A DNA stretch of 64,000 nucleotides from Spiroplasma helicoides (GTDB taxonomy: Bacteria; Bacillota_I; Bacilli_A; Mycoplasmatales; Mycoplasmataceae), in the NCBI RefSeq assembly GCF_001715535.1, contig NZ_CP017015.1:496001-560000 (forward strand). The letters run 5' to 3'. The position numbers and the translations under genes were made by a program. The stretch's first letter is position 1. Each line of letters begins with the position of its first letter. Below, piece by piece: positions 33,189 through 45,524 of the stretch. Below the pieces are notes generated by a model, which was given only the letters and a program-made list of their open reading frames with translations, did not search any database and was not told the origin of the DNA.

Positions 33189-34406
33189 AAACTGGGAAAA
33201 ACAAATTCTACAGTTTTAAATAATAGCGCCGGCAGTAGCTGGCGTTTTTCAATTCAAAATTTTTTGTATTCTTTTATTATTATATCAATCTATATATCAA
33301 TCTATATGATTATAAATTTCATCAATATTCATTTTGTTTGTATTAATGTGATTTAGATACTCACCTTTTAAACAACTAAAAAAATACTCTATTTCTCTAT
33401 TATCTAAGGAATTGCCAACTCTGCTCATTGAAGTTTGACAATTCATTTGTTTTACCAATTCTATAACTTCATTACTAGAGTATTGAGAGCCATGATCTGA
33501 ATGTAATATAAAATTTGATTTATTAATTTTATTTAAAGTATCTATAACTAATTGCGAGTTGTTGTTTTTTGATAAACATCATGATTCAATTTTTTTAGTT
33601 TTATGACTAATAGCTGCAGATAAATAGTAATTATTTCCTTCTACCAAACCCGGAATGTAAGAAACATCAGTAGCAATTATATTGTCTATAGTAGGATTAT
33701 AATTGCGCTTCACTAAATCCTTAAATTTAGTATTAATATTTTTTGATTCTGCTTGTCTTTTTTTAATTCGGGTTTTAATTATAAAACCTCATCTTTTTAG
33801 ATAGTGCCTTAAAGTTCTATCGTTGATTGACATATGTTTTTCTTTTAATAAAACACTTATTTTTCTGCTACCATATATAAACTTGGACTCCTTTAATATT
33901 TCTTCAACTGTGTTTTTTAAATTATTGTATTTATATCTTCTAACTTTTGGTTTTTTGTAAAATGTTGTTCTATGCATTGATATAATTCTTGCTTTCATAC
34001 TTATGTTTAGAGATTTTATTTTGCTAATCGCATTTCTTTCCTTTTTATCTCTCTGACTTTTTATTCAATCTTCAATTATTTCTCTTTTTTGCTCTTCAGT
34101 TAGATCACTAATTATTCCTGGAATATCAGAATCATCTCTTTTTTTGTATCTTCCAGAGCCTTTTTTTCTATTTAAACTTTTCATACCATAATTATCTACT
34201 AAATAAGTTTTTTGTTTTATTCTTTTTTTAATAAATTGTGAAAATTTAATCTGTTTTGCTTTAATTATACGATATTCTTGTTCTGCAATTTGAATTCCTT
34301 GTTTTTTATATATTTGAATTATTTTCATTCATTCTTCTACAGTTAGGTTTTTTGACATAAAAAATTCTACACCTCTTTCTAGTGTAGAATTTATTTTTCC
34401 CAGTTT
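33189..34406 (-). mobile_element. IS3-type insertion sequence, copy 2
   Basis: Same element as 28341-29558, same orientation, with the only noticed coding difference an Ile/Arg codon (EEQKIEI versus EEQKREI). It sits in the helicase gene; a 5-bp TATTA duplication is seen if the ends are taken as AACTGGG...CCCAGTT. Near identity implies recent transposition of both copies. Confidence 0.92.
33216..34358 (-). CDS. IS3-family transposase, single uninterrupted frame (copy 2)
   Basis: 380 residues, ATG 34358 to TAA 33216, matching the copy-1 transposase apart from one Arg for Ile in the OrfA part. All three catalytic acidic motifs are intact (TDVSYI, HSDHGSQY, DNREIEYFF). Expressed against the host helicase gene. 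Confidence 0.9.
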
Positions 34407-37400
34407 ATTATTTGTGGGAACTTTTTTTATTGAAGGAGTTTTAGATAATAATAAATTAAATGTATTTAGAGCTCCATTGATTTTGTATCCAGCAAACATT
34501 AGTATTAAAGGAAATATTGTAACGATTTCTGATATCAACTATCATGAACCTCAATTAAATAACTCGATTTTATTATTTATGGCAACTAAAAATAATATTA
34601 ATTGAGAATTTAGTGAACCCGATGAAGATTTTGATCAAAATAAACTAGCTTATGTTTTAAAAATGATTGAAAAAACAGGGTTTCTTGTCAATAAAGATTC
34701 ACAACAAAATTTTGATATTAATAAATTAGAACAAGCCACTCATTACACAAAAGAAGAGTTACATAATTATTTTAATAGTGTAAATAAAATTGATAAAAAT
34801 GAAGTTAGCTTAAAAAACTACATTTCTTTTGGTTTGTATGATATTGCATCATCTTCAATTTTATCTGCTTATAATACAATTGAAGATAATGATCGTTCTG
34901 ATTTTATTTCTGAAATAATTGCTTCAGAACAAAGTTCAATGATTGAACCTGATGTTGATTGAAGCGAAAAAGAAATTGTACAAATTTCAGATTTAGATGT
35001 TACTCAAAAAACCGCAATTGCAAATTCTTTATCAAGAAGTCAATTTATTTGAGGTCCACCAGGTACAGGAAAATCAGAAACAATTGTCAACCTATTGGCA
35101 AATATTATTTTTAGAAATCAAAGAGCATTATTTATTACAGAAAAAAAAGTTGCATCTGATGTTGTTTATGATAGAATGAAAGACTTAAAAGACTTTTGTT
35201 TGATGTTATTTCATAAAACTGAAGGAGTGCAATTTCATGAACAAGTTAAAAAAATTCATAACAAAATTCAAGAAGAGATTGATAAACAAAACAATCATCT
35301 AAGTAATTCTAATCTTAATTTTCAAAATTATGGAGAAAAAATTGATAGTTATATTGATTTAGCAAAAGAATATAAAAATCATTTCACAATCTATACTGGT
35401 AAGTATTATTTACTAAGTGTACAACATTTAAAAAATAAGATTGAGAAATTTAGTTTTGAAAATAAATTTGTAATGACAATGGATAGTTATGAATGTTTTG
35501 AAGAATTACAATCATTAAATGATAAAAAGTTAAGCGATAAGTTTAATATTATTTTAGAATTATTTAAAGATCTTGATATTAAAAAAATTTGAGAAAAACG
35601 ACAATATTTAGAAATTTATAACGATGATTACAAGAGAAAAGTTTTTTACTTTAATCACTATACAAAGCAAAAATATAAAACTAAGCTGGGAATTTTCGCT
35701 AAAAAGAAATATGAGCAATTTTTAAGTACTCAAATTCAAAATACTAATTATGAAAGTTTTTGTGAAGTTATCAATTTTATTGATAATATTACTTTTAGCC
35801 TAATTTTTAAAATGTTATATTGTTTAACAAATCAACTGAGTCAACCTTTGATTAACTATAATTTTGATTATTTATGTGCTATGTATATCAATGATCATAA
35901 GAAAAGATTTGCAAGAGTTTTAAATAATGCAAATTCGTGAATTGATGCTATTCGTGAAACTTCAAAAAATAGATTTTTAAATGATTTGAAACTAATTTAT
36001 CAAACTCATTTAGAGCAAATTGCATTTAAAATTAAGCAAAGTAGTGAAAAGGGTTATGAAGGAGTTGCCTATGCTAAACTATTTAGAAATTTAGGTAATG
36101 CTATTGGAATTAGAAAACAAATTAGATTGACAACATATTTTAAAAATTACATTGATTTATTAAAATTAATGTTTCCAATTATTATTACTAACCCAAATAA
36201 TGCTGCTAACAATAATTTTTTAAAGCTTGTTGAAAAAGAATTTGATTTTACAATTTTTGATGAAGCTTCTCAAATATTTGTTGAAAAATGTATTCCAGCT
36301 TTATATAGAGCTAAAAATTATATTATTGTTGGAGATGATAAACAATTACCACCAACTAATTTTTTTAGCGATAAATTAAATAGTGATGAAATTGATATTG
36401 AACAAATATATCAAGATCCTGAAGAGCAAAACTTCATTAATACTGAAAGCTTAATTGATTTTGCAAATTCACGATATCCTAAAAACATGCTTCAATATCA
36501 CTATCGAAGTTTTTATACTGAATTAATAAACTTTTCAAACGCTAAATATTATGAATCTAAATTATTAGTTGTCAATAAAAATCAGAGAAGTTTTTTACCA
36601 ATTGAAGTTATTTCAACTTCTGGTAATTTTGAAGATGGAGTCAATGTTAAAGAAGCGCATATTGTTGTTAAATTAATTTTAGAGTTACTAAAAGATCAAT
36701 TGTATCAAAATAAAACAATTGGAGTAATCACATTTAACTCACAACAAAAAAAATTAATTGACTCTTTAATAGAAAAAGAAGCAGAACATTCAACTAGTTT
36801 ACAAAATATCTTAAATTTACAAAAAGGTGAGGAATTGTTTGTTAAAAACATTGAAAATGTCCAAGGAGATGAACGAGACATTATCATTTTTTCAATTGCT
36901 TTTGCCCCAAAAAATGATGGTAAATTCATTAATAACTATGGTCCACTAAATAATGAGGGTGGAGAAAGACGTCTAAATGTTGCAATTACAAGAGCTAAAG
37001 AAAAAATGATTATTGTAAAATCTATTCATTCGTCAGTTATGAATCCAAATAAAAAAGGAGCAATCGATCTAAGAGACTTTTTATACTACTCTGAACTTTT
37101 ACAAAATAAAGAAACTGTTGAGCAAGCAAGTCAAACAATCTTAAAAAATAATTACAATGATCAAGAATTTCAATTAGAACAATTTGACTCAGATTTTGAG
37201 GTCGAAGTTTTTAACGAACTGCAAAGATTAATAGCTCCATACTCAAATAGATATGAATTGAGAAATCAAACAAAAACTGCTGGTTATAGAATTGATATTA
37301 CAGTTTTAGATAAAGAAAAAAATGAGTATGTTCTAGCAATTGAATGTGATGGTTATAAATATCATTCCTCAGATTTTGATAGAAAAAAAGATATTGATCG

Positions 37401-37653
37401 CCAATATTATTTAGAAAAAAGAGGGTGAAAATTTGCAAGAATTTTATCAACTGATTGATGGAGTAAAGATAAAACAAAAAGAAATGAATTTTTAGAAAAG
37501 GTTATGAGTTATTTAAAATAAAAAAAATTTGGCAAACTTTTGAATAACTTTACGATGATATAAAAGGAAAAAAAATAATTTTATTAATATAAAATTATTT
37601 TTATTGTTATCTCTATTAAAATAACAATATATTTCGAAAAAGAGGTGGGAGTT

Positions 37654-38442
37654 ATGGAAGAAAACAATTTAATAAATCAACCAGATAACAATTTATTAAA
37701 TGATATGAAAAATCTAAAAAAATATGAGAAGTTAATAAAAATTTGCTCAATTTTATTAATGATTTTTGGATTTTCAATGATTTTATTTGTTATTCATTAT
37801 ACTTTGAATTATGATGGTCTTATTACAAATATTTGAGATGGGAATTTTATATATTTATATGTAGTTTTATTTATTTTGGGTTTTACATATTTTACTCATA
37901 ACACGGTTTTGCTAGGATTTACAACTGTACAAGGTAAAAGAATGTATACAACAAATCAAATGAATTTTTATATTAAAGCAACTTTATTTTTATCTTCTTT
38001 AGCATTTTTATCTTTTATAAATATATATTTGCTTTTCAAATATTTATCACTACTAAATAAAGTAAGAACCAATGAAGAAGCAGCGGTTTATCTTAAAATT
38101 AATCAAACAAGTAAAAGACAAATTAAGACAAAACCTTTACTTTTTGTATATGTATTTTTATTGATAGGATACATTGTATGATTATCATTAACAATCAAAT
38201 TTGATCTTATTAATCGAGGTTTTTTGTCATTAAATACATACTATTTTTTATTAGTTTTTGCAGCAACTTTTATTTTCGTAATTAGTTACTTTATGTGTGC
38301 TTCCCTTTTATCGAATACAAAATATTTTTTGAATAATGAATTAGTAGATAAGAAATGATTTATAATATCAGCGTTTCCATTTATCGGAGCTCTTATCTAT
38401 GCTGTTTTTTATATCAAAAAAGGTGGATTAAAACATAATTAA
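37654..38442 (+). CDS. Multi-pass membrane protein, function unknown
   Basis: 262 residues. GAGGTGGGA RBS precedes ATG 37654; an in-frame GTG three codons earlier lies in the RBS and is less likely. A polar N-terminus (~28 residues, Asn-rich) is followed by about six hydrophobic segments, with a Lys-rich loop near residue 150 and a short basic tail (KKGGLKHN). Two TGA Trp codons. The next gene is similar in size and layout, so the two may work as a pair. No family recognised. Confidence 0.7.
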
Positions 38443-38491
38443 AAATAATACATACTTTTAGAGTTATAATTTTTAAAAAGGTGCTAAAAAA

Positions 38492-39244
38492 ATGAAAACA
38501 CAAAGTAATAGTATGTTTCTAAAGTATGTTGTTTACGTAAGTTTATTTTTGACCACGATAATTTCAATAGCTATTTTTGTTATTTGCTTATCTAATGGAA
38601 AAATATTAAGTTTATGGCAGGACGAAACTACAATTGTCCCATGATGAGGTTTTGTTCTATTTTATATAAGTATTGTTGGTTTTGTTTTATCAATTGCTTA
38701 CATTTATACTTTTTGAAAAGGCTTTGATAAAAAAGAAAATCAGCTTAAAAAAGAAAAAGTTACAATTTTATCAACAATTCCATATACATGTCTTGCAATA
38801 ATTACAATTCCATCAATGATATTGATTTTTTTATATTTATCTATTTTACAAAAAAAAGACAATTTTATAAAAGAACCAAAAGAACAAAAAAGTAGTAAAT
38901 TATCTGATGATACTAAAATTTTATTTTCTACAATATTTTTCTTTTTTGTAACTATTCTTATAATAGGTTTAATTTATTTTTATGTAAAAATTAATACAGC
39001 TTTTCTAAGTGAAGAAAAAGTCACTCAAAGTGCAATGTTTTCATTTATAATGGTAGTTTTTTGCTTATTTATAAATGGCTTTTCTCTTGTATCAATAGAT
39101 AGCTTTTTTGGAGAATCTAAGCTTTTTAGCAAAGAGGGTAAAGTAAGTTGACCGTGGTTTATTGTTGCTCAAATTCCCTTATTTGGATATCTAGTTCTAT
39201 CTATTTCATACATTATCATGTATCTTGTAAGTAACAAAAAATAG
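38492..39244 (+). CDS. Multi-pass membrane protein, function unknown
   Basis: 250 residues, AAAGGTG RBS, ATG 38492. Around six hydrophobic segments with a Lys/Glu/Ser-rich loop (KEPKEQKSSKLSDDTK) between the third and fourth. Ends with FGYLVLSISYIIMYL and a basic tail. Six TGA Trp codons or so. 49 bp after its neighbour and probably in the same transcript. No family recognised. Confidence 0.7.
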
Positions 39245-39337
39245 TTATATTATCTTATTTATGTCATTAAATAAGTGTTAAGATAATAAAAATACCAATT
39301 CCTATTAATTATCAATTTTTTACTAGGAGGGATATTT

Positions 39338-39712
39338 ATGACTAAAAGTCCATATGAATATCTAAGTGAAAAAGACTTAGAAGTCTGAAATAAAAGTAAA
39401 GATTGCAATTGTGGTGAACAAGATTGTAAAGAAAAGCACAAGTTATGCGCTTTGTGTAATCATCGAGTATTATTTGAGGCATATATAGAATGTGAAGATG
39501 ATGACGAAATAAATTGAAATATAGATCACATCATCCCAAAAATAAGATTTGAAGAGCTAATGCATATTGCTACAACTAGAGGAATTCATGATATAGATGA
39601 TTTAAAAAATTTGCAGCTAACTCATGTACATTGCAATATTATTAAGGCAAATATTTTTAATAATAACTATGAAAATGGTTTTGGATTGATAATTAACCAA
39701 AATTATAAGTAG
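39338..39712 (+). CDS. Small HNH endonuclease
   Basis: 124 residues, AGGAGGG RBS, ATG 39338. The HNH/beta-beta-alpha-Me core is NWNIDHIIPK, then NLQLTHVHCNIIKAN. The N-terminal half carries cysteines in CNCGEQDC and CALC that could bind zinc. Three TGA Trp codons. No methyltransferase or specificity gene is nearby, so it is not an obvious restriction system; it may be a standalone nicking or defence nuclease or an IS/intron-like remnant. Confidence 0.8.
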
Positions 39713-39725
39713 GCTTACTTTAAGT

Positions 39726-39754
39726 AAAAAAATCAGCATTAATTGCTGATTTTT
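39726..39754. terminator. Bidirectional terminator between HNH and permease genes
   Basis: AAAAATCAGCA / TGCTGATTTTT 11-bp stem with a 5-base loop; A run on one side, T run on the other. Confidence 0.88.
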
Positions 39755-39765
39755 AAATCTAAGTT

Positions 39766-41415
39766 TTAATTGCTATTAAGACTTTCATAAAATTTTTGAT
39801 GTTTTACTTTGTATTGCTCAATAGCTTTTTGTCTATCATAGTTTTTTCCTCAATTTTTAGGATTAAGTCTTAATACAAAATCATTATCATCAATATGAAT
39901 TCTTGATAATTTAGCCTCATTTATAATAAATGAAATAGCTAGCATTAGGAAGAATATTATTACAAATATTGGTGGTAGCATTTTTCCTATTTGCCCAGTT
40001 CCAAGTTGTGAAAAAATGTCATAGTAAATGTACAAAATAAATAGTCCCATCAATGTTGAAGCAACAATGTTATAGTAAACACTTCCTTTAACATTCATTA
40101 CATCATCAACTTTTCTAGTTTTATGATTTGCCAATGCAGCTAGCATTAGAATTAGGTAAGTAGTAAACGCGATTACAACAACCGCATCAGAGATTTTATC
40201 TATCAAATATGTGACTGCTTGTCCCACATAATAATACTCTGCACTAGGGTTTGTCCTTTCGAGCGAGTCTTTGTAAATGATTCATGAAGTTGCGTTTATT
40301 GCTACTAAAACTACAGAAATCATTACTGCATTTATGTATCCACTTAATTTATGTGAAATCATTTCTTTACTTTTTTTGTAATAAACAAGTTGAACTCCAT
40401 CGTTATCTGTTGTACTACTTAAGTTTATAACTCCAAAACTAGTAAATCCTGCAACTGATCCCAAAACAACTAAAGCAATAATTAATTTACATACTAAGGC
40501 GCCTTCACTTGGAAGGAAATTAGAAATTAGTGATAGTGAATCTGCATCAGATGTTCCAAAGTATAGTGATAATGCAAACATCATATTAATCATAACCACT
40601 AAAATAACTCCAACAACTTGCCCAAAAACAAGCATTCTTTTATGAGTTATTTCTTTTTCGATACTTGATCCATACATAAATCCATCAAGTTCAAACAATA
40701 ACATTGGTATAACTAAAATAAAGTAACTCATTTTCCATTGTGAAGTATTTGATTCAACAAATGCTGTTGTGCTTAAATGGAATTTTGCATAAAATCCTAG
40801 TCCCAATACAAATAATAGGGGAACAAATTTTAAGTTATTGAAAAAAATATGTAAATATTTAAATCACCCATTAGATGCATATCCATTTGATATACACATA
40901 AAAAATACAATTATTACAGCTATAAAAATTATTAAAAATGCTTCTAAATCAGGATTCATTCAAACTTCATTATTATAGTAATCATCAACAGATCTAAAAA
41001 CATAATATGATACTGTTATTGCCATTATTCCAACATAAACAGGAATATATATTATGCAATAAAATAGGGAGAACATGCTTCCTGTCCGCCTTCCAATAAA
41101 TGTTTCAGCAAATGATGTATGTGTATGATATTTATTTCTTGCACTTGTTCCAAGTTCAATGAAAACGAACACCATTGAAACCCCAATAAACGCCATAACA
41201 ATTAGCATAATAATTACAATATAGGGGTTATGAGCAGCACCTAGGGCCTGTTTACTTTTCATATAAATACCCACACCAATTGAATTACCAAAAACAACTG
41301 AAAATACTCTTCAAAAATCAAATGCAGCTGATTTTCTAACTTTCTTGTTATTCAAATGCATATGAAGTGTTTCTGTTGGATCCAACTTTGGGTTATTTTT
41401 ACTACTACTATCCAT
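39766..41415 (-). CDS. APC-superfamily amino-acid permease
   Basis: 549 residues with about 12 membrane segments. ATG 41415 follows AAAGGA on the minus strand. TM1 contains FGNSIGVGIYMKSKQALG, the G-x-G(I/V)-GIY unwound-helix motif that binds the substrate amine in APC transporters; FELDGFMYGSSIEKE in the middle resembles the TM6 region (F-x-G-F/E-x-x). Several TGA Trp codons. Substrate amino acid not predictable. Typical of mollicutes, which import all amino acids. Single gene; ends at a bidirectional terminator. Confidence 0.85.
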
Positions 41416-41928
41416 TTTTTTATCCTTTCTCTTTAATAAACTGATAAAAAAGTAAAAAAATATAAATTTAATTCTATTTAAATTTATATTTACTTAAAAT
41501 TACATTTATAATTTAATAATTTTTAACTATTTTTGATTGAATTAAATTTTCAGATAGTAAAACATTAAAAAATATTTAAAAGTAAATATAATTATTGGTA
41601 AATATTAGAATTTTTTTTAGTTTTTTTTATTGATTTATACATTGCTATTTTTCATTCTCATCATTCTTTATCAATTTTAATTATTAGATATTAAATTACT
41701 TTTACTAAATTAATTAAAATTTTACACAAATAAATTAATTTAATACCTTTTTTGATTATAACATTATCTTAGTTTATGTACATACTTTAAAAAAATTTAC
41801 GTATTTAAAAATATATTAGTATATATCTTGATATATAATATTTACAAGAAAGAGTAATGAAAGTATAAATTATAAAAAGAGAGGTTTATTAAAATCTAAA
41901 TATACTTTTACTCATAGGGAGTAAAAAA
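41416..41928. other. Intergenic promoter region between divergent genes
   Basis: About 510 bp, extremely AT-rich, with no gene. It must hold the promoters of the - strand permease and the + strand ABC operon. TTGATATATAATA at 41829-41841 and several TATAAT-like strings are visible, but none can be assigned with certainty. Confidence 0.4.
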
Positions 41929-43764
41929 ATGCTTAAAATAATGTCTTTTAACTGATATAGAAATTTAAAAAATCCGGTGTTTATTAGTACATTATCACTA
42001 GCTTTTTTAGCAATTTTTATATCTTTTGGTGTTCTTGTTGGTCTTTCTAATAACGATATTACAACAATAATAACATCAACAACTGCTGTAATTATGCTTG
42101 CTTGACTAACAATAATTTGTTATATAAATTTTATATTCATTTCAAATGCAATGATATTAGATTCTAGTAGTGGTTTATTAAATTTAGAGTTATCAAAAGG
42201 TTATAGTTACAATGAGTTATTGATGTATAAATTACTTGCAAATAAAATAGTTACTATTGGATTTAATGCTATATTGCTAATTTTGATGTTTTTAGTATTA
42301 GAGATTGTTCAACCGATAAATATTGACTATTTTGAAAAATGTACTTTAATTGGTTATTTATCATTTTTTGCGTTTGATTGGCTAACAACAGGAATGTTTA
42401 TCTTTTTTTGCTCATTTAAAAAGCAAAGGCTGGTATTTTATTTGATTTCATCAATAACTTTACTATTTACAATATCAACATTTACTGGTAATGTTCAACA
42501 GCAAGTTGTTGAAAGAAAGTTTCCAATAATTGGTTTTAAAAAAGACTTCTATTTATCTGACTATTATAAAAAACTTGAACAATTATCTTATAGTAGAAAT
42601 GGAATTGTCTATTCTTTAATGAAAAACATGTATACTTTAAATCAAGATTATGGATACACTCTTGATGTTAAAAATACTGCTTCAAATTCATCTTGTTCAT
42701 CATTTGGTTATGAATGTTTATATAACAAGCATTCTTCTGAATATAATCCTGATTATACAGTTCTTTTAGGAAGATATGGTTATATAAGTTACTTAGGTAT
42801 GATGCTTGACTCAGAGTATTTTGTCAATAATAGTCCCACACTAAGTACAAATTATAAATTTAAGCTTATTGATCAGTACAAAGAAAATATAGTTTACAAA
42901 TTTTTGACAAGTACAATAAAACAATCTAACAGCAATAATTTAAACAGTACATATTACTATAAAGTCTCTGATAAAAATATTAGCGGACCTAATCAATTTG
43001 ATGAATATTCAAATTATTTATTACAAGATAGTGTTACTGAAAGTTTAATTAAAGCACTAAACATCAATGAATCTAAAGATAGTATCAAACAAGAAATCGA
43101 TGAATTAAGTCAGCTTTTAAAAAAATACTTTGTAAATATATGAAAAACAAAATTAAATCATCCATATGATGAAGTAATAGACTTACTAGAATGATGAAAT
43201 TTCGATCATTCTTTAATTTCTAATATTAATTTAAAGTTTGCAGATGAAAAAGATATCTACAATAATGCAACTTTAAAAGATGGAAATAGACTATATATGG
43301 CTTTATTATTTGAACTCATAAACAATTATATGCGTGCTGGAAGTAATGGTTTTGGTGAAGACACAAATCAACTATATAATATAATTCAAAAAAATCCATG
43401 AGAATATAGAGTTTGATGAATTAGTAATCCCTTATATTATCCAACTTATTTAATGATGTATAGTAATAAAAATATGAGTTTAGCACAAGAAATGATTTCT
43501 TTTAAATCAAATCTTTGACAAACATTGTCTATTAGAGCAGTTAATTTTGTTAAAAATGAGAATTTTATTCCTGTTAATTATTTCAACACAAACACTGGAG
43601 ATGATAGATTTATGTATAACAAATTAGAAAATATATACCTAAAACAAGTCAATATCAGTCCAAGAATTGTTGAACCAGATTTTATTTATCTGGGATATAT
43701 ATTGTTTGGTGGATTTACAGGATTAATTGGATTTTTAATTTATAGAAAAATAAGTATTATTTAA
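41929..43764 (+). CDS. ABC-2-like permease with large extracytoplasmic domain (paralogue A)
   Basis: 611 residues; GGGAG RBS, ATG 41929. About five N-terminal membrane segments to residue ~190 (ISTLSLAFLAIFISFGVL, then FNAILLILMFLVLEIV), a ~380-residue outside region, and one C-terminal membrane helix with basic end (LIGFLIYRKISII). It matches the protein at 46361 in layout and in motifs such as LGxMLDSEYFxNNS, TLKDGNRLYMALLF and ISNPLYYPTYLMMYSNKN. Followed by a lipoprotein (16 bp) and an ATPase (2 bp), forming one transport operon. The direction of transport and the substrate are unknown. Confidence 0.75.
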
Positions 43765-43779
43765 AAAAGAGGTGATGGT

Positions 43780-45522
43780 ATGAAAAAATTATTATGAAAA
43801 TTAAGTACATGTTTTTCTATTTTGTTAACTCCAGTTCTTTCAATTTCATGTAACTCATCTATAAATGATTATCCTGATTACATGAATCAAAACTCAAACA
43901 GATCAATTATGTCAAAGATAACTGATTATTTTAATAATTCTAAAAAGTTATTCAATAATAAAACAGCTGTTTTAGATGAAATTAAAATATTATTTAAAGA
44001 TAATGAATATATTGTTTTTGATAAAACAAAAACACCTAAGCAAGATGACTATTTGATTGAAATTGAAGACAATCGCATTTTAGAAAAAAATATAATTTTT
44101 AATATATTGATTACTAAAGCATCACCTAAAGACAATAATTATTATTTTGATGAAACTTATTGCCAAAAATCTGAACTAAGCGTCAATAGAAAAGTTGAAG
44201 ACGTTGATGCGGTTCTTATTGATAAAAACGAAATTGCAAATACTCCCGATAGTCCTATAGCATCATTTGTGATTACTAATCTTGATAAACTAGTGGGTGT
44301 GGAATTAGTACCCAAAGTCTCAAATCCATTTTATGGCAAATGAGAATATGATAAAGAACAGAAAAATAAAATCAACATTTCAATGCAACAATTTTCTGGA
44401 AGTGCAAATTTTGAAATATTTAACTTTGATGTTACCGCAAAAAATGCTACAAAAAGTGCAAGTCTTAGAGTTACTAACTTCTATAAGTATCAAAATAGTG
44501 AAATTGTAGTTGATAAAAGTAGTCAAAAAGTAGATTGAGGGCAAAAATTTGCATTTACAATAACTAACTATAAAAAATTAAAAAATGTAAAAGTAAACAG
44601 CTCTAATTATAACTTTCAAGAAAATGTTGTTTATGATCAAAAAACCGGAATAATCACAGGATATGCTTTTGGTCAAAAAGAAAATAATAGTTTTAATGAA
44701 AATACATATGTTACTTTAATTATTAGTGCTGTTGATTTAGAAGATAGAAAGTTAGATACTAGTGTTTATGTAAATATTAATAAATTAAATTTAATAAAAA
44801 ACTTAGATGAAAATCAAAATACCTTAACTTTAGTTAATGGTGTTTATAAAAGTTTTGACATAAATGAAAATGTGTATGATTTAAAATTAACAGACAACAT
44901 TTCTTTAAATGACACATCAAATTATCTTTTTGAAAACGGAAAACAAATAAACAAAAGGTCTTGAACTTTTAGTAATGAAAAAACTCTTAAAGTTCAATCT
45001 TGATGATATGCAAATAGAAAACCTGGGGGTAGATTCACTGGGGAAGCAACTTTTAAAACAATAGTTGATGGCATAACTTTTACAGATAAAATTAAAAATT
45101 ATAGTATTAATATGAGTACATCATATAATAGTGAAGATTACCCAAAAATAAGTGTTTTTGATAATAATTCTGGAGCAAAATTTGAATCATTAGATGAGGA
45201 TAATACATATTTAGATTTTTCGGCTGATTCTGCAAATAATTGTTTTAATTTATATACATCATCATCTTTAATTGCTTTCAAGTTTAATACTGATTGATAT
45301 AGAAGGATTAATGAAATAAAAGAATTTTTAAATGACCCAGAAATAGTTGTTGACTCAATATTTAGCCAAATTACACCAGAACAAAATAAAAAACAATATG
45401 AGTTAGATATTTCAATTGATATAGAAAAACTAAAAATTGCAAAAAGTACAGTAATGCAATACAATATTGGTGAAAGTAATTTAAATGATTTTAAAATAAA
45501 TATTTTTTATAAGGAGGGATAG
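43780..45522 (+). CDS. Lipoprotein of the ABC operon
   Basis: 580 residues with signal MKKLLWKLSTCFSILL...SISC (Cys24), including one TGA Trp. The ectodomain appears built from repeated Ig-like beta segments (FVITNLDKLVGVELV, FTITNYKKLKNVKV). The stop TAG (45520-45522) lies inside the AGGAGGGATAGG that serves the next gene, so translation is coupled to the ATPase. Likely the outside partner of the permease, binding a ligand or assisting export. No family recognised. Confidence 0.78.
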
Positions 45523-45524
45523 GA

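Larger units (their letters stand above)
32875..37521 (+). pseudogene. SF1 helicase with C-terminal nuclease-like domain, interrupted by an IS
   Basis: The 5' part (32875-33189) and the 3' part (from 34406) join in frame once the IS and one TATTA duplication are removed, giving 1141 residues. Walker A IWGPPGTGKSET is near residue 320, Walker B FTIFDEASQ near 720, then GDDKQLPP, VQGDERDIIIF and ERRLNVAITRAKEK, the SF1 (Dna2/Upf1-like) motif set. The last ~105 residues (RIDITV, AIECDGYKYHSS, then GWKFARI) form a DUF559/Vsr-like nuclease fold with D-x(n)-E-C-D. About ten TGA Trp codons. The IS removes the first ~105 residues from the helicase body; internal restarts might still give a partial protein. 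Confidence 0.88.

Noticed and set aside
34997-35179. Second reading frame starting MLLKKPQLQI in the helicase gene
   Set aside because: Out of frame with the conserved helicase motifs that cover the same bases; no RBS.
39338-39712. Restriction-modification system
   Set aside because: Only a lone HNH nuclease; no methyltransferase or specificity gene in the window.
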